Below are positions 23,892 through 31,282 of a stretch of DNA of 39,348 bases, piece by piece. Position 1 is the stretch's first letter, and every line of letters begins with the position of its first letter. The notes under the pieces were generated by a model. It did not search any database. It saw only the letters and a program-made list of their open reading frames with translations, and was not told where the DNA came from. Source of the stretch: Bacillota bacterium. GTDB taxonomy: Bacteria > Bacillota_A > Clostridia > DSM-8532. The DNA is taken from NCBI GenBank assembly GCA_023424865.1, contig JAFADM010000509.1:1-39348 (forward strand), written 5' to 3'. The position numbers and the translations under genes are program-made.

Positions 23892-26800
23892 GTGTCGGCG
23901 ACACCAGAGAGCGCGTACACCTATTATGCCTTTATCAGCTACAAGCATGAGGATGAAAAATGGGCGAAATGGATTCAGGAAAAGCTTGAAACCTACCGGC
24001 TTCCCTCCGTCCTGCAACGGGAAAACGGGCGGATCCCCAACCGGATTTCACCTGTTTTCCGGGACAAAACCGATATTACTGCGGGTCCTTTGCGTCAAAC
24101 CCTTTCCAAGGAGCTGGAGGCGTCCCGATTCCTTATAGTGATTTGTTCTCCCCGCTCGGCTAAGTCCCCTTATGTGGACTATGAGGTGGAGCAATTTATC
24201 CGGCTTGGCAGACAGGACCGGATTATTCCTTTTATCATTCAGGGAAAGGTCGGTGCGTCCGACCCGGAACAGGAGTGTTACGTGCCTTCCCTCCTTCAGC
24301 TGGAGGAGACTCTTTTAGGCGTGAACCTGCCTGAATTGGGAAAGCGGCCGGCCTTTTTAACGGTTATTGCCAAAATGCTGGATATCCGCCTGGATACACT
24401 GATAGGCCGGGATAAAATCCGGCGCCGAAAGAAAAAGGCTCTCATCGGTGCGGGAATAGCACTTGTCTTAAGCCTGGGGTATCTTTCCTGGGACTATTAC
24501 ATACCTAAAACAAGGGCTTATTCGGATTATGTGGTGCGTTACGGCCTGCCGGAAGGTATTTTCCCATTAAAAAGAGGGTTTTGGCCTTTCAGTGAAAGCG
24601 AAGTAGAGGACAGGGACGACTTTTATCTTATAACGGAAAGAAAATCGGATCAGAGCCTCATTCTGAAGCATGTCAATTCGGCGGAGGTCCCCATTGACTA
24701 CCATACGGATGTGGAGCTTGCCGACAGGCCTGTAATCGCCCGCTATACCTACCGGGTTGAGAACGGAAACAGATACGCCAGGGAAGCGCGGTACATGAAC
24801 CGTTTTGAAGACGTGCTAACCGTTCTTCGGTATTCCGATGATGCCACGGTGGTGGATTTTACGGGGGGAGACGGCTCAAATGCACCTGTCACCTTATCCA
24901 GCAGCGTTTTTGATGAGGGAGGGATGCTTGACGCTAACAACCAAAAGTCAAAAAGCGCTATCACCCGCCATATTTATACCTATGATACTAAGGGCTTTAT
25001 CCTTTCGGCCGCCTTTATGCGCGACAACCGGGCAACGGTCCCCACACCTGATAAAAACGGTACCGTAGGCTATGCCTGTGTGACGGACAACTACGGCAGA
25101 ATTGTTGAAAAAGCCCTGCAGTATGCTTTTGACGATGACAGCGGGGGTGTCCTGGTCCACCGAATTACCTACCGTTATGCCACATTTTTAAATCAGCTGG
25201 TGGAGGTTAATTATTGGGATGCCTCCGGCAATTGGGTTTTAAACAGTGAGCTTTATGCTGCCAAGCTAATGACCTACAATGCCAGCGGGAATCTCTCCGA
25301 TATACGCTATTATGATAAGGAAGGCAATGCCTGTATTTTTTCCCGGGGCTATTCCAGCGTACATATTGAATATGACGATCATGGCTTTCACCTGGAGGAA
25401 GCGTTCTTTGATGCCAAGGGCAGCCCGGTAGTTAATGCGGAAGGGTATGCCAGGGTAAGGTTTAAAAGCGATCCAAGAGGAAATAATATTAAGGCAGCTC
25501 TTTATGGTGTTGACGGTAAGCTGATGCTTGCCCAACCCAGTAACACACTTCTCTACCGATCCGGTTTCGCGTCCATTGAAACACACTACGGCAAGGACAA
25601 TCGTCCCGGCAAAGTAACCTATTACGGTCTTGACGGAAAGCCTGCCCTCGTGGATGCAGGGTACTCAGGCCTTAACCTTTTATACAACGACATGGGTTTG
25701 GTTCGTGAGATAAGCTATTTTGGCCCCGACGGACTGCCTGTTAAATGCAGGGAGGGCTTTGAGAGCTTCCAAAAGGAGTATGATTCCAGAGGGCTTGTAA
25801 CCAAATGGCGTTACACCGATCACAATGGCGGGCTTATTGAGACGGTTTGGGGCTACTCCATGGTTGAATCCGAATTTGATGCCAATGGCAACTTTAAAAG
25901 CAGTGCTTTTTTTGATGAAAAAGAAGCGCCGGTTTTAAATGGAGAGGGTTATGCCAGGCAGGAATGGGTTTATGATGATAGAGGCCTTTTATTAAGCAGC
26001 AGGTATTTGGATACCCAGGGCAATCCGGTGGATACAGTCCAGGGCTATGCCTTTTATGAAGCCGCTTTCACGGAATTTGGCTATTGCAGCTGGGAAGCCT
26101 ATTATAACAGGGAGGAAAACCTTGTTGTCGTTCCCTCCTTTGGCTATGCAGCCTGCCGCACAAATTATTCGGATCAGGGCTATCTTACCGGGCAGGCCTT
26201 TTACGGGTCGGACGAAAAGCTTATGGTAAACACGCTAAAGGGCTACGCACGCTTCACAGCTGCATTCAATTCCAGGGGGCAAGCCCTGGAAAAGGCTTAT
26301 TATGACGCTGACGAAAGGCTTGTGGTAGTGCCGGAAGCAGGTTGGGCCAAAACCACAGGTGAGTACGACACGGAGGGCCGTCCTCTGGCTGAAGCCTTTT
26401 ACGGTTCCGATAATGAGCTTATGATGCATACTATTTTTGGCTACGCCCGGGCAAAAGCAAGCTATGATCAATGGGGAAACCGGTTCGAGCTGGCCTTCTA
26501 TGATGAAGCTGACAGGCTTTATGTTTCGCCCCCTAACGGCTTTGCAAGGCTTAGAACGGAATATGATGAAAACCGGCTTTTGGAGCAGAGCTATTTTGAT
26601 GATGAGGGAAGCCTTTTGGAAGCAGCATCGGCAGGTTTCGCTCGGTATACCCAAAAATGGGATGAAGAGGGTAAAATTATCGAAATTGCCTATTATGGAG
26701 AAGACGGAGCGCCTATAAATGGCCTTTTTGGCTTTGCACGAACAACCTATGCCTACAATGAAGCGGGAAAGGTCACACAAAGGCTGTATTTTGATTTCCT

Positions 26801-27260
26801 GGACAATCCGGTGGAGGCCCTGGAAAGCGGTTACGCTCAGGGGGTATGGGAGTATAAAAACGGTGATAAACTTAAAAGGGAAATGTACTATAACCGTTTG
26901 GGAAGTCTTCTTTCCCAACGGGACATTAAGAGCCGGGCCTTTACTTATATTGGTTCTCTAAGCCTTCTGGAACCTGCATTTGAAGCCGGTGTAAGGCTTA
27001 ATGATTTGGTGCTTGAATATGGCAGCTGGAGCTTTTTTGAACATGAAAAGGATGATGAGGGCTTATCGGCGTTTAGCGCAGCTGTTGAGGAATACCGCAG
27101 CAAGCCTAAGACATTGGTGGTATTTCGCCCGTCCGACGGCACCATACGCCGCTTTAACTTTGACGAAAAGGACATGGGGATTCAGTTTAAGAATCTGACC
27201 TATTATTTTTCCGGCCAATCGGAGCTGGAAGCTTTTCTTGCTCCCATGAAAACACCTTAA
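23892..27260 (+). CDS. TIR domain-transmembrane-tandem repeat-PDZ-like protein
   Basis: About 1,122 residues. Numbered from the alternative TTG at 23886: TIR_2-type domain at 12-115 (YYAFISYKHEDEKWAKW; VFRDKTDITAG; LIVICSPRSAKSPYVDYE with Glu100 in the NADase-glutamate position), basic stop-transfer RRRKKK (180-184), one transmembrane helix (185-203), then a predicted outside region. Irregular YD/RHS-like units are followed by sixteen regular 32-33 residue repeats (488-1013), and a PDZ-like tail (about 1020-1120; FEAGVRLNDLVLEYG, TLVVFRPSDGTIRRF). Start: GGGAGGG is seven bases before GTG 23892 but only one base before TTG 23886, so GTG is preferred. Tail-to-tail with the RHH gene, sharing the bases TTAA as both stop codons. 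Function unknown: immune-type NADase or envelope signalling are options. Confidence 0.85.
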   Translation: MSATPESAYTYYAFISYKHEDEKWAKWIQEKLETYRLPSVLQRENGRIPNRISPVFRDKTDITAGPLRQTLSKELEASRFLIVICSPRSAKSPYVDYEVEQFIRLGRQDRIIPFIIQGKVGASDPEQECYVPSLLQLEETLLGVNLPELGKRPAFLTVIAKMLDIRLDTLIGRDKIRRRKKKALIGAGIALVLSLGYLSWDYYIPKTRAYSDYVVRYGLPEGIFPLKRGFWPFSESEVEDRDDFYLITERKSDQSLILKHVNSAEVPIDYHTDVELADRPVIARYTYRVENGNRYAREARYMNRFEDVLTVLRYSDDATVVDFTGGDGSNAPVTLSSSVFDEGGMLDANNQKSKSAITRHIYTYDTKGFILSAAFMRDNRATVPTPDKNGTVGYACVTDNYGRIVEKALQYAFDDDSGGVLVHRITYRYATFLNQLVEVNYWDASGNWVLNSELYAAKLMTYNASGNLSDIRYYDKEGNACIFSRGYSSVHIEYDDHGFHLEEAFFDAKGSPVVNAEGYARVRFKSDPRGNNIKAALYGVDGKLMLAQPSNTLLYRSGFASIETHYGKDNRPGKVTYYGLDGKPALVDAGYSGLNLLYNDMGLVREISYFGPDGLPVKCREGFESFQKEYDSRGLVTKWRYTDHNGGLIETVWGYSMVESEFDANGNFKSSAFFDEKEAPVLNGEGYARQEWVYDDRGLLLSSRYLDTQGNPVDTVQGYAFYEAAFTEFGYCSWEAYYNREENLVVVPSFGYAACRTNYSDQGYLTGQAFYGSDEKLMVNTLKGYARFTAAFNSRGQALEKAYYDADERLVVVPEAGWAKTTGEYDTEGRPLAEAFYGSDNELMMHTIFGYARAKASYDQWGNRFELAFYDEADRLYVSPPNGFARLRTEYDENRLLEQSYFDDEGSLLEAASAGFARYTQKWDEEGKIIEIAYYGEDGAPINGLFGFARTTYAYNEAGKVTQRLYFDFLDNPVEALESGYAQGVWEYKNGDKLKREMYYNRLGSLLSQRDIKSRAFTYIGSLSLLEPAFEAGVRLNDLVLEYGSWSFFEHEKDDEGLSAFSAAVEEYRSKPKTLVVFRPSDGTIRRFNFDEKDMGIQFKNLTYYFSGQSELEAFLAPMKTP
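25347..26924 (+). repeat. Coding tandem repeat, sixteen ~33-codon units
   Basis: In-frame repeats inside the TIR protein. Consensus unit: G-(Y/F/W)-A-x4/5-(Y/F)-(D/N)-x2-G-x5-A-(F/Y)-(Y/F)-(D/G)-x2-(G/E)-x-L-V-x4. Well-kept units include those beginning GYARFTAAF, GWAKTTGEY, GYARAKASY, GFARLRTEY and GFARTTYAY. DNA copies are diverged, so this is an old protein repeat rather than a recent expansion. One unit (starting GFARLRTEYDENR) lacks the mid-unit glycine. Confidence 0.8.
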
Positions 27261-27442
27261 CCTTCTTTTTTCCTTTTCTTCACACATTCGGTGAGGAGAA
27301 ATTCGATTTGCCCGTTAATGGAGCGGAAATCGTCCTCAGCCCAGGAAGCCAGCTCCTTCCACAGGGAAGGGGACAGCCGCAGAAGCACTTGTTTTTTTTC
27401 CTTGTCTTTCTCCTTCTCTCTTTCCGTTTCACTCTTCTCCAT
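27257..27442 (-). CDS. Small ribbon-helix-helix (Arc-like) protein
   Basis: 61 residues. A highly charged N-terminus (MEKSETEREKEKDKEKK) precedes QVLLRLSPSLWKELASWAEDDFRSINGQIEFLLTE split as a beta strand (VLLRLS) and two helices, the Arc/MetJ ribbon-helix-helix fold; NGQIEFLL is the typical second helix. It could bind DNA as a dimer or cap its neighbour. GAGGAGGA precedes the ATG at 27442. It follows the SPFH gene on the same strand across a terminator, a pairing that I recall as common in Gram-positive genomes. Its stop codon shares four bases with the TIR gene stop. Confidence 0.75.
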   Translation of the reverse strand: MEKSETEREKEKDKEKKQVLLRLSPSLWKELASWAEDDFRSINGQIEFLLTECVKKRKKEG

Positions 27443-27479
27443 AGAACGAAGTTCCTCCTCTCATCCTGACAAGATCAGT

Positions 27480-27520
27480 AAAAAGCATCGGCAGGGGTAT
27501 CCGAATCCGAACCCCCTGCC
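27480..27520 (-). terminator. Terminator after SPFH gene
   Basis: On the minus strand GGCAGGGG (27520-27513) pairs with CCCCTGCC (27497-27490), eight pairs with a 15-base loop, then GATGC and TTTTT (27484-27480). It separates the SPFH gene from the small RHH gene, which would need read-through or its own promoter. Confidence 0.6.
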
Positions 27521-27536
27521 ACTTAAATGGCGGGCA

Positions 27537-28589
27537 TTAATAGAGGGAGCCGCTGTTCACCACGGGCTGGGCATCCTTGTTGCCGCAAAGCACCACAAGG
27601 AGGTTGCTTACCATGGCAGCCTTGCGCTCCTCGTCAAGATGAACGATGTCATTCTCATTGAGCTTGGCCAGAGCCATTTCCACCATGCCTACGGCGCCTT
27701 CCACAATCATCTGTCTGGCATCGATGATAGCGGAGGCCTGCTGCCTTTGAAGCATGGCTGCGGCGATTTCAGGAGCATAAGCCAGATGGGTAATGCGGGC
27801 TTCCATAATTTCAAGGCCTGCGAGGGCGACCTTATCCTGAATTTCCTCCTTAAGCTTTTCAGCAACCTCCTGACTGCTTCCACGGAGTGACTTTTCGTTA
27901 TCGTCCCCGGGAGTATCGTAGGGGTAAAGCCTCACAATATTACGGAGTGCCGAATCACATTGAATGGAAAGAAACTCCGTGTAATTGTCCACATTAAAGA
28001 CAGCCTTCACCGTATTTACAACACGCCAGATAACAACAATGCCGATGATAATGGGGTTACCCAGCTGGTCGTTGATTTTCTGCTTTTCGTTATTAAGGGT
28101 GAGTGCCTTTAAGGAGATTTTTTTTGTGCCTGGGGCAACTTGCGTCCCCTGGAGTGCAGTTACAGAGATATTGCCCTGTCCGTCGTGAATGGGGGGTGCG
28201 GTACGAGGGGCCTGTGAAGCGGGATTAACTGATGTAACAAAGGGATTTACAAAGTAGAAGCCTTCTCCCTTCAGAGTGCCGTAGTATTTTCCGAAAAGGG
28301 TGAGTACTAGGGCTTCGTTGCGTTTAAGGACCTTTAAGCCTCCGAAGATTATGGGTCCTATGATGCAGGAGTAAAGGATGCCGATGCCCAGAAGGAACGA
28401 ACCCAAAATGACGGTAGGTGTGGGGCCTTCCTGAGCAAGCAGCACAATTCCGGTAATAAGCAGCCCTATTGCTGCCACAATAAGTAAAATGTTCAAAAGG
28501 AGAATCGGCATGCCGCTTCGGTATCTGGGTGTGATTTCCGTTTCGTACATAGGTTTTGCACTTGCATTAGGTTGAGCTGTTTCATTCAT
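27537..28589 (-). CDS. SPFH/Band 7 (stomatin-like) membrane protein
   Basis: 350 residues. Two transmembrane helices at about 28-52 and 58-83, then a Band 7/SPFH domain: LKRNEALVLTLFGKYYGTLKGEGFYFVNPF split as the strand region after the membrane, NPIIIGIVVIWRVVNT, and the C-terminal helix LQRQQASAIIDARQMIVEGAVGMV. Scaffold proteins of this class form ring assemblies at membranes and organise microdomains. Prefixed by its own promoter. The gene is convergent with the TIR membrane protein, so the two could share a membrane-stress role, but that is only a positional inference. Confidence 0.9.
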   Translation of the reverse strand: MNETAQPNASAKPMYETEITPRYRSGMPILLLNILLIVAAIGLLITGIVLLAQEGPTPTVILGSFLLGIGILYSCIIGPIIFGGLKVLKRNEALVLTLFGKYYGTLKGEGFYFVNPFVTSVNPASQAPRTAPPIHDGQGNISVTALQGTQVAPGTKKISLKALTLNNEKQKINDQLGNPIIIGIVVIWRVVNTVKAVFNVDNYTEFLSIQCDSALRNIVRLYPYDTPGDDNEKSLRGSSQEVAEKLKEEIQDKVALAGLEIMEARITHLAYAPEIAAAMLQRQQASAIIDARQMIVEGAVGMVEMALAKLNENDIVHLDEERKAAMVSNLLVVLCGNKDAQPVVNSGSLY

Positions 28590-28629
28590 ATTATTAACAC
28601 CTCACTGATATTATTTTGATATCACAATT

Positions 28630-28658
28630 ATATTAATATGAATTTTTGTTCCTGTCAA
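28630..28658 (-). promoter_or_regulatory. Promoter of SPFH gene
   Basis: On the minus strand: TTGACA (28658-28653), exactly 17 bases, TAATAT (28635-28630), 41 bases before the ATG at 28589. Near consensus. Confidence 0.75.
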
Positions 28659-28710
28659 TGGGCCTTCCGTTAAATTAAAAGCGCGGGGGTATCGAACTTA
28701 CGAGCTTTTA

Positions 28711-28741
28711 GCCGGATTTGCTTACGCAAATGGCTGCCGGC
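28711..28741. repeat. Nested inverted repeat between SPFH and AraC genes
   Basis: Inner stem ATTTGC-TTAC-GCAAAT (28716-28731), outer arms GCCGG (28711-28715) and CCGGC (28737-28741). Together with the terminator at 28748-28781 this gives two consecutive hairpins. It may be a second hairpin of the AraC transcript end or an upstream site for the SPFH promoter. Confidence 0.45.
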
Positions 28742-28747
28742 CATATT

Positions 28748-28781
28748 AAAAAGCCGCAAGGAGGAACCCTTGCGGCTTTTT
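28748..28781. terminator. Bidirectional intrinsic terminator
   Basis: AAAAAGCCGCAAG (28748-28760) pairs perfectly with CTTGCGGCTTTTT (28769-28781), 13 pairs, 8-base loop. T-runs exist on both strands. On the minus strand it terminates the AraC-type regulator gene that ends at 28817. Confidence 0.85.
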
Positions 28782-28816
28782 TAAGCGGAACAAAATCTTT
28801 ATTCAATAAGTCGGAC

Positions 28817-30997
28817 TTACTTGGCCTCCACATGAAAACCACTGCGGCTGTTAGTGAGAATGGCTTTTTTATAGGTTCCGGGGGTGACGCCGAACCGTTC
28901 CCTGAACTTGGCTGAAAAGTAGGAGGGGGTGTTATAGCCCAGCCTTGAGGCGATATCAATAATACTGAGGCTGGTATTTTCCTTAAGCCACTCGGCCGCC
29001 CGGATAAGCTTTTGCTCCGAGACATATTCGGAAAAATTGATTCCCACATTATCCTTAAACACGCGGCTTAAGTGAGCGGAGGTAATGTGGAAGTGTTCGG
29101 CGGCGGAGGACAGCGTCACGTTTTCAATGTTCTGTTCAATAAATTTTAGGATATGATTCATGTTTTTTCGCTGAATAGTGGTGCTGTTAGCCAGTATCCG
29201 TTCCCGGTATTCCAGCATGCAGGCTTCAATGAAGCAAACGCATTCCTCAAGGCTTTTAAATCGGCTTAATTGCCCTGTAAGCGGCACGCCGCCCAACTCA
29301 AAGGCCAGGGCTTTTTCATCAAAGGCTTCTTTAATGGCATAGAATACCAGATTGAAAAAGTCGATGGTTTGACGGTAGGCATAGCCGCAGTTGCGAATTT
29401 GAGCAAGGGTTCTGTTAAGATAATGCACCAGATTCTGGCTGTCGGGGCATAGATCATTTAAATAACCGGTTACGGTTTCAATGACCCTGGATTCAATGAC
29501 GCAGTCATTGCTCTCCAGCTTTTCCAGCTCCTCCAGGGAAAAACGGTTTGAATAATTGTAGATAAAGGCATATTTCATCAGGTGTGCCAGCCTCTTGTAG
29601 GGCTCCGAGACGTTTTCAACCCGGGGATAGGGGGATGTGTAGTAAATGTTGAAAAGGAACTTATTGTATTTTTGCACCTCTTCAAACAGCTGAAGAGCCA
29701 GATCCTTTATGCCGTGCTTCTCATCATGGTTGATAAGGCAGGATACGCAATCCTTTTTATGAAGCGTGACAGAATGGGGCAGACCAAGGGTCCGAAACAG
29801 AATTTTTGAGGTTTCCCGAAGGGTTTCACATAAAAGGGTTTTTTGCTTGTCGGTCAGCTCGGATAAATAGGCACAATCCGGCTCTATAATCAAAACGGAG
29901 AAAAAACGAAAGGGTGTTTCCTGGGACGAAAAATGCTCGATAACCAGCTCAATGCCCGTAGGAGGATTGGATTTCATGAGCTCGTCGGCATATTTTGCGG
30001 TTATTTGCTCCTTGCTTCGGTGCATCTGGCGACGGTGATTAAGCAAGATATAACTCAGGATACAAATAAGGCTTATTGTAACCATGATAAAGGCATAGGG
30101 TACAAGGTAGCTGCTGTTGCTCGTCAGCCCATAAACCGAGGTGGGCGTGGGCTCATAGTATAAATACACTAAATTGTTCCCGCCGGAGCTTTTGTAGTAA
30201 TAGGAATATCTTTGAGAGGATATTTTCTTTTTTATAACATGATCTTCCGGGCTGCTGCGCAGCATATCCAGCAAAATTTCGTCGGACAGAGTATTGGCTC
30301 CTTCTGCTGATAGGACTGTATTGCCGCAGAGAATAATAAAGGTGCCGGAGGGATTATAATGACTTACCTGAGACTTGAAAAAAGAGGACGCATCGGCCAG
30401 GTATAATCCTGCAAAGCCGCGATAGGCCGTATCCTTCACCCAATTTCCATTTATGATGGGGTAAACGTAAATTGCCGTGTTTTCGGCAGTGATATAAAAG
30501 AAGGGCTTTGAAATTGAACCCATGGACACAATGCTTTTAATATCGTTATAGCCGGTGGTCAGCCTTTCAAGAGAATAGCTGTTGTTGCCTGCTGAAACCA
30601 CCGCGTCATCTTCAACCCGATACAAGAACAAATCCGATATGTAGCTGCTGTGCCTTATGCTGTCTATTATGGAGATTCGGACGGAAGAGAAAAAATCATT
30701 GCTGCTGTCTGATTTTTCAAAAAAGAGAGAGTAGGAGGTGCTGCGCAGGTATTTTTCCAGGTTGCCGTAGAGGTAGTCATAAAGCTTTTCCTCAATTAAA
30801 TCATCATTAACCTGCCGGCTTTCGCTCATAAAGCGGTCCAGGTTTTCATTCATATCCTTTTTAATGGAGTAGTCAAAGCCAAGAGATGTTACGAGAAAGG
30901 CCATAAAAAATCCGGAAATAATGAAGACGACTTTTGCTCTGAATTTTCGCGAAAATTTTTGCAGATCCTTTAAAAAAGCTTTCAATTTTGCCGCCAT
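28817..30997 (-). CDS. Membrane-anchored AraC-family regulator (YesN-like sensor)
   Basis: 726 residues. Transmembrane helix 1 at about 21-40, an extracellular sensor domain (about 41-290, Cache-like by position), helix 2 near 293-313 (YAFIMVTISLICILSYILL), a cytoplasmic linker, and a C-terminal double HTH of the AraC type (about 620-720: LSSAAEHFHITSAHLSRVFKD and IIDIASRLGYNTPSYFSAKF). ATG at 30997 has AAAGGAG five bases upstream; the frame extends to a TTG at 31012 that overlaps the ribosome site and is unlikely. Such one-protein sensors detect extracellular sugars or oligosaccharides and activate adjacent importers (family knowledge). Divergent from the importer operon at 31283 with repeated boxes between. 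Confidence 0.9.
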   Translation of the reverse strand: MAAKLKAFLKDLQKFSRKFRAKVVFIISGFFMAFLVTSLGFDYSIKKDMNENLDRFMSESRQVNDDLIEEKLYDYLYGNLEKYLRSTSYSLFFEKSDSSNDFFSSVRISIIDSIRHSSYISDLFLYRVEDDAVVSAGNNSYSLERLTTGYNDIKSIVSMGSISKPFFYITAENTAIYVYPIINGNWVKDTAYRGFAGLYLADASSFFKSQVSHYNPSGTFIILCGNTVLSAEGANTLSDEILLDMLRSSPEDHVIKKKISSQRYSYYYKSSGGNNLVYLYYEPTPTSVYGLTSNSSYLVPYAFIMVTISLICILSYILLNHRRQMHRSKEQITAKYADELMKSNPPTGIELVIEHFSSQETPFRFFSVLIIEPDCAYLSELTDKQKTLLCETLRETSKILFRTLGLPHSVTLHKKDCVSCLINHDEKHGIKDLALQLFEEVQKYNKFLFNIYYTSPYPRVENVSEPYKRLAHLMKYAFIYNYSNRFSLEELEKLESNDCVIESRVIETVTGYLNDLCPDSQNLVHYLNRTLAQIRNCGYAYRQTIDFFNLVFYAIKEAFDEKALAFELGGVPLTGQLSRFKSLEECVCFIEACMLEYRERILANSTTIQRKNMNHILKFIEQNIENVTLSSAAEHFHITSAHLSRVFKDNVGINFSEYVSEQKLIRAAEWLKENTSLSIIDIASRLGYNTPSYFSAKFRERFGVTPGTYKKAILTNSRSGFHVEAK

Positions 30998-31052
30998 TTT
31001 TGCTCCTTTCAACCGTTTATGCCGTTTCTTTTAAACTTCTTGTCGTAGCAAT

Positions 31053-31226
31053 ATCAAATAATTCGCTTCAGACATCAAATAATTACTATTCTAAAACGAA
31101 GAATGCATCGGTTAATAACGGGAACATCAAAATAGTATCGCGTTTATCAAAAGAGTAATACTGTTCGCTTGTGCAGCCCTGTGATAATAATAAATTACAG
31201 CCCTTAGACAAAAAAGTCAAATAGTT
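31053..31226. promoter_or_regulatory. Repeated AraC-type boxes in divergent promoter region
   Basis: Five copies of a motif near (A/G)TCAAA(A/T)A: ATCAAATAATT at 31053-31063 and again at 31074-31084 (21 bases apart), ATCAAAATAG starting 31126, ATCAAAAGAG starting 31146 (20 apart), GTCAAATAGTT at 31216-31226. TTCGCTT also occurs twice (31062, 31164). Direct repeats two helical turns apart are the usual layout of AraC-family sites. The last box lies just upstream of the weak -10 candidates TAATAT/TATTAT (31232-31240), where an activator would replace a missing -35. The whole region 31013-31282 holds no gene. Confidence 0.55.
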
Positions 31227-31282
31227 CTTTTTAATATTATCTCTATTTATGCGAAATGCACAAATAAATATGGAGGGGTACC

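Noticed and set aside
27291..27890. Plus-strand reading frame of 199 codons
   Set aside because: It runs antisense to the RHH and SPFH genes, both of which have strong family motifs and ribosome sites.
23886..28589. Thoeris or CBASS defence system
   Set aside because: There is a TIR domain, but no SIR2/SLOG ThsA partner, cyclase or other named component nearby.
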